From assembly GCA_031413115.1 (NCBI GenBank), contig JANOEH010000179.1, positions 1 to 64,000 of the forward strand: a stretch of 64,000 nucleotides of DNA. The letters run 5' to 3'. The translations under genes were made by a program, and so were the position numbers. The notes beneath the pieces are model-generated. The model was not told the DNA's origin, did no database searches, and worked only from the letters and a program-made list of their open reading frames with translations. Source of the DNA: JANPEF01 sp031413115 (GTDB lineage: Bacteria; Eisenbacteria; RBG-16-71-46; DASYSL01). Shown here in pieces: positions 58,926 through 64,000 of the stretch (position 1 is the first letter of the stretch; every line of letters starts with the position of its first letter).

Positions 58926-59585
58926 TCAGCGGACCAGTCCGAACAGGACCGATAGGGGGAACGACACGTTGCCGAGCACGATGATGGTCGCAAACGCAGT
59001 TGCGCCGGATTGCGCGGCCGCGAGATGGCGCGGGTGCGACACGCCCAGGCTCTGGAACAGGCTCCACACGCCATGCCGCAGATGGAGTCCGAGCAGGACC
59101 ATCGAGAGCACGTAGAACATGGCCACCGGCCAAGACGAGAAGCCGGTCACGACGTTGTGATACACGTCGCCCGCGACGAAGTCGGGATGCGCTGCGCCAG
59201 TGGTGAAGTGCATCAGGTGGTACACGATGAACGACAACACGATCGCCCCGCTCCAGCGCATCGTGCGCGAGGCGTAGGTCGAGCGCTTCGGCTTCCACAT
59301 GCGGTAGCGCACGGGGCGCGCGGCGAGCTCTTCGCGGGCGAGCGACACCGCGCTGCCGATGTGCAGCGCGCCGGCGCCCAGGAGGACGGCGCGGGCGGCC
59401 CAAATGCCCCAGCCGTGGAGGAACTCGTGGAGGAAGCGCCCGTACGCGTTGATCGCCTCGGGGCCCTGGTACAGCAGCAGGTTCCCGAGCATGTGCACGA
59501 AGACGAAGCCGACGAGGACGAGGCCGCTGACGGCCATGACGACCTTGCGGCCGATCGTCGACGACAGGAATGCCGGATGCGGCAT
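58926..59585 (-). CDS. sdhC: Succinate dehydrogenase cytochrome b subunit
   Basis: This 219-residue membrane protein has five helices: VVMAVSGLVLVGFVFVHMLG, AARAVLLGAGALHIGSAVSL, GAIVLSFIVYHLMHFT, MFYVLSMVLLGLHLRHGVWS and a last one near FATIIVLGNVSFPLSVLF. His residues in FVHMLGN, LHIGS, YHLMHF and LHLRHG suit two bis-His hemes b. A single five-helix anchor without SdhD is the type B arrangement. The ATG at 59585 has GGAGGACGCCCCTACG. Promoter TTGTCC-17-TATCCG lies 65 bases upstream. First gene of sdhCAB, divergent from glgB. Confidence 0.92.
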   Translation of the reverse strand: MPHPAFLSSTIGRKVVMAVSGLVLVGFVFVHMLGNLLLYQGPEAINAYGRFLHEFLHGWGIWAARAVLLGAGALHIGSAVSLAREELAARPVRYRMWKPKRSTYASRTMRWSGAIVLSFIVYHLMHFTTGAAHPDFVAGDVYHNVVTGFSSWPVAMFYVLSMVLLGLHLRHGVWSLFQSLGVSHPRHLAAAQSGATAFATIIVLGNVSFPLSVLFGLVR

Positions 59586-59650
59586 CGTAGGGGCGTCCTC
59601 CGGGGCGAACCCGAGTTGTGCACGGGAAGTCGGGCCTGCCCGACATCCAA

Positions 59651-59679
59651 CGGATAGCACGAAATCCGCCGCCGGACAA
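59651..59679 (-). promoter_or_regulatory. Promoter of sdhCAB
   Basis: On the minus strand TTGTCC (59679-59674), 17 bases, TATCCG (59656-59651), about 65 bases before the sdhC ATG. It is back to back with the glgB promoter. Confidence 0.5.
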
Positions 59680-59689
59680 GGCGGGGACC

Positions 59690-59718
59690 TTGAGACCGGG
59701 GACCGGGCCGCGTACGGT
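59690..59718 (+). promoter_or_regulatory. Candidate leaderless promoter of glgB
   Basis: TTGAGA (59690-59695), 17 bases, TACGGT (59713-59718). The glgB GTG begins at 59725, seven bases after the -10, with no Shine-Dalgarno sequence, so the transcript is predicted to start at or next to the start codon. Confidence 0.5.
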
Positions 59719-59724
59719 AGCGAT

Positions 59725-62091
59725 GTGACCACGCCCGCCCCGCAGCCTATCGCCACCCTTCCAACCTCCGACTGTGCCGCGCTCGTCCGCGGCGAGCACG
59801 CCGATCCGTTCGCCGTGCTCGGGCCGCACACCGTCGACCGCGACGGTCGCGTCGTGATTGCGGTGCGGGTGCTCGCCCCCGGCGCCGACGCCGTGCGGGT
59901 GCGCGCCGGCCGGCGCACGATCGCGGCGACGCAGATCGACGTGGCCGGGCTCTTCGAGGCGATCCTCGACCCGGCGGCCTCGGTCCCGATCGACATGGCC
60001 ACGGGGCGCGCGCGCTACCGGTTGGAAGTCGTGGCGGCCGACGGCTCGACCACGCTCGTCGACGATCCCTATCGGCACGGGCCGGCGATCGCCGACGAGG
60101 AACTCGCTCGCTTCGTCACCGGGGAGCACCTGGGTGTCGGCGAGTTGCTGGGCGCGCATGCCGTCACTCACCAGAAACTCAAAGGCGTCCGCTTCGCCGT
60201 GTGGGCTCCGGACGCGCGTCGCGTCAGCGTCGTCGGCGGCCTGAACCACTGGAACGGCATCGCCCACCCGATGCGGCCGCGCGGCTCGACCGGCGTGTGG
60301 GAGATTTTCCTTCCCGGGCTGGCGCCCGGGGAAATGTACAAGTACGAGATTCAGCCGCGCAGCGGCAAGCCGTTCATGAAGACCGACCCTGCCGGAGGCT
60401 TCACCGAGGTTCGCCCGGGCACGGCGTCGATCGTGGTCGATGACGTGCGCGTGCGGGCGCCCTCATCCGGGCAGGCGAGGGGCGAGTCACGCAGCATCGT
60501 CGCGGCGCCGGGCAGCGCGGGCACCGGCCTCGATCGCCCGATCTCGATCTACGAGGTCCACGTCGGTTCGTGGCGTCGCGAGAGCGATCCCGTCTCGCCG
60601 CATGGGCGCTGGCTGACGTGGAACGAGCTCGCCGATCGACTCGTTCCGTACGCAGCCGCGATGGGCTTCACGCACCTCGAGCTCATGCCGATCACCGAGC
60701 ACCCGTACGACGGGTCCTGGGGCTACCAGTCGACCGGCTACTTCGCCCCGACCTCGCGACATGGGACGCCGGCCGAGTTCGCGCGCTTCGTCGCAGCGGC
60801 GCGCAGCGCAGGGATTGGCATCCTGCTCGACTGGGTGCCCGCGCACTTCCCGCGCGACGCGGCTGGGCTGGCGCGCTTCGACGGCACGCCGTTGTATGAG
60901 CATCCGGATCCGCGCCGCGGCACGCAGCCCGACTGGGGCACGCTCGTGTTCCACTGGGGACGGCGCGAGGTCTCGGACTTCCTGCTGTCGAGCGCGCTGC
61001 ACTGGCTCGATCGCTTCGGGCTGGACGGCCTGCGCGTCGATGCGGTCGCCTCGATGCTCTACCTCGACTATTCGCGCAAGGAGGGCGAGTGGTTGCCCAA
61101 CCGCTTCGGCGGGCGCGAGAACCTGGAGGCGATCGACTTCCTGCGCCGCCTCAACCAGGTCGTGCACGAACGGCACCCGCGTGCGCTCATGTGCGCCGAA
61201 GAGTCGACCGCCTGGCCGCACGTCACGCGCCCGGCGAGCGAGGGTGGCCTCGGCTTCGACCTCAAGTGGAACATGGGCTGGATGCACGACATGCTGGCCT
61301 ACTTCGAGCAGGATCCGATCCATCGCCGCTTTCATCACGGCAAGCTCACGTTCGTGATGTACTACGCCTTCAGCGAGCGCTTTCTGCTGCCTCTTTCGCA
61401 CGACGAAGTCGTGCATCTGAAGCGATCGCTGTTGGCGAAGATGCCGGGCGACCCTGGTCAGCGCTTCGCACACCTGCGTGCGCTCTATGCGACCCAGTGG
61501 TCGCACCCCGGCAAGAAGCTGCTGTTCATGGGCGGCGAGATCGCGCAGTGGGCGGAGTGGAACTTCGCGACGCAACTCGACTGGGGGCTGCTCGACGATC
61601 CCGAGGAGGGAGTCTTTCATCGCGGAGTAGGCCTGCTGGTCCGCGACCTGAACGCGCTGTACCGGGACGAGCCCGCGTTGCACGGACAGGATCACGCGTT
61701 GCAGGGCTTTGAGTGGATCGACTTCCAGGATGACGCGTCGAGCATCGTTTCGTATCGACGGATCGCGAGCGATCCCGAGGACTTTCTGGTGATCGTCGCC
61801 AACTACACTCCGGTGACCCGTCGCGGTTACCGGATTGGCGTCCCCGCGGCTGCGGGCTACGCCGAGATCCTCAACACCGACGCGACGAAGTACGGTGGGG
61901 GCGGCATCGCGAATGCCGCCGTCGTGACCGCGGATCCCGTGCCCGCGCACGGCCGGGCGCATTCGATCGAATTGACGCTTCCCCCGCTGTCGCTGCTGTT
62001 CCTGAGGCCGGTGCACCCGGATCGGACTGGGCCGCACCGGCCCCGAGTGGTGCTTGCGAAACCGGTCGCCAATCGTCGGAGGACTTCATGA
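59725..62091 (+). CDS. glgB: 1,4-alpha-glucan branching enzyme
   Basis: This 788-residue GH13 enzyme makes alpha-1,6 branches in glycogen. Domains in order: an N-terminal beta domain (about 20-130), CBM48 (about 135-240, KGVRFAVWAPDARRVSVVGG), GH13 barrel (about 280-640) and the C-terminal all-beta domain. The catalytic residues are visible: nucleophile Asp439 in GLRVDAVASMLYLDYSR, acid Glu492 in CAEEST, and the transition-state Asp560 in LSHDEV. The GTG at 59725 lacks a Shine-Dalgarno sequence but follows a promoter by seven bases. It overlaps sodC (ATGA). The N-terminal part is about 60 residues longer than in E. coli. Confidence 0.95.
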   Translation: MTTPAPQPIATLPTSDCAALVRGEHADPFAVLGPHTVDRDGRVVIAVRVLAPGADAVRVRAGRRTIAATQIDVAGLFEAILDPAASVPIDMATGRARYRLEVVAADGSTTLVDDPYRHGPAIADEELARFVTGEHLGVGELLGAHAVTHQKLKGVRFAVWAPDARRVSVVGGLNHWNGIAHPMRPRGSTGVWEIFLPGLAPGEMYKYEIQPRSGKPFMKTDPAGGFTEVRPGTASIVVDDVRVRAPSSGQARGESRSIVAAPGSAGTGLDRPISIYEVHVGSWRRESDPVSPHGRWLTWNELADRLVPYAAAMGFTHLELMPITEHPYDGSWGYQSTGYFAPTSRHGTPAEFARFVAAARSAGIGILLDWVPAHFPRDAAGLARFDGTPLYEHPDPRRGTQPDWGTLVFHWGRREVSDFLLSSALHWLDRFGLDGLRVDAVASMLYLDYSRKEGEWLPNRFGGRENLEAIDFLRRLNQVVHERHPRALMCAEESTAWPHVTRPASEGGLGFDLKWNMGWMHDMLAYFEQDPIHRRFHHGKLTFVMYYAFSERFLLPLSHDEVVHLKRSLLAKMPGDPGQRFAHLRALYATQWSHPGKKLLFMGGEIAQWAEWNFATQLDWGLLDDPEEGVFHRGVGLLVRDLNALYRDEPALHGQDHALQGFEWIDFQDDASSIVSYRRIASDPEDFLVIVANYTPVTRRGYRIGVPAAAGYAEILNTDATKYGGGGIANAAVVTADPVPAHGRAHSIELTLPPLSLLFLRPVHPDRTGPHRPRVVLAKPVANRRRTS

Positions 62092-62669
62092 ATCTTCACC
62101 GGACTCTCTTGTGGGCTGGCCTCCTCGCCGGTGCAGTGTCTGCCTTCGGCTGCTCGACGGGCTACGGCGGCAAGCCGCCGGCGGCCGATGCGGGAGCAAC
62201 CGCTGCCGCACCGGCTCCGGTTGCGTTCGCCACCGTGCAGCTGTCGCCCACGCAGGGCAACTCCGCGACCGGCACGGTGACGTTCGCCGAGATGAAAGAT
62301 GGCGCCGTGCACGTGGTTGCGGATCTCACCGGGCTCACGCCCGGGCAACAGCATGCGATGCACGTCCACGAGAAAGGCGACTGCAGCGCACCGGATGCGA
62401 CGAGCGCCGGCAGCCACTACAACCCCGAACAGCACGTCCATGGCCTCCCGCCGGCCGATCCGCGCCACGCCGGCGACCTGGGGAACGTGACGGCCGACGC
62501 GAAAGGCAACGCGCACTACGAGATCACGGTGACCAACATCACGGTCAAGGGCGCGAAGAACCCGATCGACGGCCTGGCCGTGATCGTGCACGCCAAGCCC
62601 GACGACGGCGGCCAGCCGGTGGGCAACGCCGGCGGCCGGGTCGCCTGCGGGTTGATCGTCACGCGCTGA
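62088..62669 (+). CDS. sodC: Cu/Zn superoxide dismutase lipoprotein
   Basis: This 193-residue exported lipoprotein has a lipobox Cys at residue 22 (VSAFGC) and an Ala/Pro linker. The SodC fold follows: MHVHEKGDCSAP (Cu ligands and disulfide Cys), GSHYNPEQHVHG (bridging His and Zn His), RHAGDLGN (Zn ligands), VIVHAKPDDGGQ (Cu His) and VACGLI (second Cys). All metal ligands and the disulfide are present. It detoxifies superoxide at the envelope. Its ATG overlaps the glgB TGA (ATGA), an unusual partner. It is convergent with msrB, with which it shares oxidative-stress protection. Confidence 0.93.
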   Translation: MNLHRTLLWAGLLAGAVSAFGCSTGYGGKPPAADAGATAAAPAPVAFATVQLSPTQGNSATGTVTFAEMKDGAVHVVADLTGLTPGQQHAMHVHEKGDCSAPDATSAGSHYNPEQHVHGLPPADPRHAGDLGNVTADAKGNAHYEITVTNITVKGAKNPIDGLAVIVHAKPDDGGQPVGNAGGRVACGLIVTR

Positions 62670-62675
62670 CGCTGA

Positions 62676-63077
62676 CTAGGGGGTCTTCTTCTCGAGGTCG
62701 AGTGCTGCCGAGTTGATGCAGTACCGCATGCGCGTGGGCATCGGGCCATCGTCGAACAGGTGGCCCAGATGCGAGTCGCAGCTGGCGCAACGCACCTCGG
62801 TACGCACCATGCCGTGGGTGCGGTCGGTGACCTCCTTGATGCGATCACCCGCGGCGGCGCGCCAGAAGCTGGGCCAGCCGCTACCCGAGTCGAACTTTTC
62901 GTCAGAGCGGAACAACTCGACGTTGCAGACGACGCAGCGATAGATCCCATCGTCGTGCGTATTCCAGTATTTGCCGCTGAACGGGGCTTCGGTCGCGCTG
63001 CAGCGCGTCACCTGATACTGATCGGCGGTCAAGCGGGCTTTAAGTTCGTCGTCGTCGGGCTTCGTGGCGTCGGCCAT
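62676..63077 (-). CDS. msrB: Methionine-R-sulfoxide reductase B
   Basis: This 133-residue cytoplasmic enzyme reduces the R form of methionine sulfoxide. The structural zinc Cys pairs are Cys48/Cys51 (CVVC) and Cys97/Cys100 (CASC). The catalytic Cys120 is in MRYCINSAAL, and GSGWPSFW and HLGHLFDDGP are the active-site walls. The N-terminus is acidic. The ATG at 63077 has GGAGAACTGCC. It is convergent with sodC, with stops only six bases apart. Confidence 0.95.
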   Translation of the reverse strand: MADATKPDDDELKARLTADQYQVTRCSATEAPFSGKYWNTHDDGIYRCVVCNVELFRSDEKFDSGSGWPSFWRAAAGDRIKEVTDRTHGMVRTEVRCASCDSHLGHLFDDGPMPTRMRYCINSAALDLEKKTP

Positions 63078-63130
63078 GGCAGTTCTCCAGTTCGGTCGTT
63101 CGTTTCCATGCGGCGCTTTCAGCGTCGCCG

Positions 63131-63157
63131 ATTCTACCCGATCGCGCTCCGGTTCAA
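63131..63157 (-). promoter_or_regulatory. Candidate promoter of msrB
   Basis: On the minus strand TTGAAC (63157-63152), 15 bases, TAGAAT (63136-63131), about 55 bases before msrB. The -10 is good; the spacer is two bases short. Confidence 0.4.
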
Positions 63158-63181
63158 TGGCGCGAATCTCCGGAGGTCTGC

Positions 63182-64000
63182 GTGAAGAACATCCTTGTCC
63201 TGGGCGGTGGCCAGCAGGGCCGCGTGCTTGCCGCCGACCTCGCGCGCTCGCTGCCGGCGGCCGCGATCACGGTCGCCGACATCCGCGAGCCGGAGCTTCC
63301 GGCCGTACCCAACCTGCGCTGGCTGGAGGCCGACCTCTCGTCGCCGCAGACCATCGCGCGCCTGTTGCACGAATACGACCTGGGCGTTGGCGCGCTGCCG
63401 TCGCGCTTTGGTTACGGCGCGATGCAGGCGGCGATCGATGCAAAACGGCCACTGGTCGACGTGTCCTTCTCGGCCGAGGACCCGCTCACGCTCGACGGCG
63501 CCGCCGCGCGGGCCGGGATCGCGATCGTGCCCGACTGTGGCCTTGCGCCCGGGCTCTCGCACCTGCTGGTCGGGGACGCCATCGGGCGTCACGGAGTACC
63601 CGTGGAACTCGAGATCCTGGTCGGTGGTGTCGCCCAGGATCGGTTACGTCCGTACGGCTATGTCGTGACCTGGTCGATCGACGACCTGCTCGAGGAGTAC
63701 ACCCGCCCGGCCCGCTGGGTGCGCGATGGGGAGCACGTCACCGAGCCGGTGCTCGACCGGATCGAGGAATACGATGTGCCCGGCGTCGGGCCGATGGAGG
63801 CGTTCGTCTCGGACGGCCTGCGCACGCTGCTCTCGACCGCGTCAGGCGTGCGCACGATGGCCGAGAAGACGCTGCGCTGGCCGGGGCACGTCGCCGCGAT
63901 CCGGCCACTGCTCGCGGCGGGCGCGCTGGTCGAGACCTTCCGCCGCGAGTGCGTCGTCGATCCACCCGCCGACTTCGTCGCCCTGGTGGTCGAAGTGAAA
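63182..64000 (+). CDS. Saccharopine dehydrogenase-like oxidoreductase, 3' end off window
   Basis: This frame stays open for 273 codons to the window edge. The N-terminus is a Rossmann nucleotide-binding strand-turn (MKNILVLGGGQQGRVLAADL, acidic VADIREPE). It is followed by VGALPSRFGYGAMQAAIDAK and the second-domain start DCGLAPGLSHLLVG, as in lysine 6-dehydrogenase and saccharopine/carboxynorspermidine dehydrogenase-like proteins. A Val/Ile-rich sheet (VELEILVGGVAQD) and a Tyr/Trp segment (YGYVVTWSIDDLLEEYT) suit that family. The GTG at 63182 follows GGAGGTCTGC. Substrate is unknown; complete members are about 380 residues. Confidence 0.85.
   Translation, partial: MKNILVLGGGQQGRVLAADLARSLPAAAITVADIREPELPAVPNLRWLEADLSSPQTIARLLHEYDLGVGALPSRFGYGAMQAAIDAKRPLVDVSFSAEDPLTLDGAAARAGIAIVPDCGLAPGLSHLLVGDAIGRHGVPVELEILVGGVAQDRLRPYGYVVTWSIDDLLEEYTRPARWVRDGEHVTEPVLDRIEEYDVPGVGPMEAFVSDGLRTLLSTASGVRTMAEKTLRWPGHVAAIRPLLAAGALVETFRRECVVDPPADFVALVVEVK

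Noticed and set aside
1..64000. tRNA, rRNA, riboswitch, prophage or transposase genes
   Set aside because: I looked in the intergenic regions and found no cloverleaf, rRNA core or recognisable riboswitch sequence; no transposase or integrase motifs appear in the proteins. A covariance-model scan would be more sensitive.

Overview
The window is GC-rich throughout and reads as a chromosomal stretch of a diderm (Gram-negative-type) bacterium. Support for an outer membrane includes many small beta-barrel proteins, an Omp85-type barrel, a DcaP-like porin, lipoproteins with lipoboxes, an RND efflux set and periplasmic enzymes. One very large secreted protein ends in a FlgD-Ig/T9SS-like C-terminal sorting module, and the succinate dehydrogenase has a single five-helix cytochrome b subunit. 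Together these point to the FCB-like or candidate-phylum side of the bacteria (for example Eisenbacteria- or Gemmatimonadota-like lineages). That placement is inference; no rRNA gene is present to settle it.

Layout. 1-0.8 kb: two Flp-type pilins. 0.95-3 kb: a fused aconitase-superfamily hydro-lyase. 3-13.3 kb: an envelope block with an FG-GAP repeat protein, a lipoprotein, a Spy-like periplasmic protein, four outer-membrane beta-barrel or porin proteins and an Omp85 protein. 13.4-16.1 kb: small membrane proteins mixed with two gene remnants, an arylsulfatase reduced to its two ends and a GNAT tail. 16.3 kb: elongation factor P. 17-21 kb: small envelope and membrane proteins, YceI and a secreted propeller-like protein. 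21-24.2 kb: a tight minus-strand set (SDR-DUF2867, DASS transporter, CPXCG zinc protein). 24.3-26.3 kb: a metallopeptidase and ATP-grasp ligase pair. 26.3-31.4 kb, minus strand: a tandem paralog pair, an SDR, an exported amidohydrolase and transcription terminator Rho. 31.7-34.5 kb: a large secreted zinc metalloprotease. 34.8-38.5 kb: cytochrome c, DsbD and an exported methyltransferase. 38.5-41.2 kb: a frameshifted glycosyltransferase, an EamA transporter and HU. 42.6-50 kb: a three-gene RND efflux operon (adaptor and two pumps). 50.4-53 kb: a chain of overlapping genes with an Ivy-like lysozyme inhibitor. 53-56 kb: DUF1622, VIT1-like and vWA proteins plus an outer-membrane protein. 56.2-59.6 kb: sdhCAB. 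59.7-64 kb: glgB, sodC, msrB and a partial saccharopine-dehydrogenase-like gene.

No tRNA, rRNA, CRISPR array, insertion sequence or phage gene was seen. Several intergenic regions carry sigma-70-like promoters with a recurring GC-tolerant form, TTGnnn, 16-18 bases, TA(C/G)nnT. At some genes the -10 box lies only about 5-9 bases before the start codon with no Shine-Dalgarno sequence, which suggests leaderless transcripts.

The most notable items are a Rho factor whose OB-fold RNA-binding domain is replaced by a long Arg/Gly/Pro-rich disordered tail, an arylsulfatase gene collapsed to its N- and C-terminal ends, an exported class I methyltransferase coupled to DsbD, and two convergent gene pairs that share a palindromic CTAG as both stop codons.
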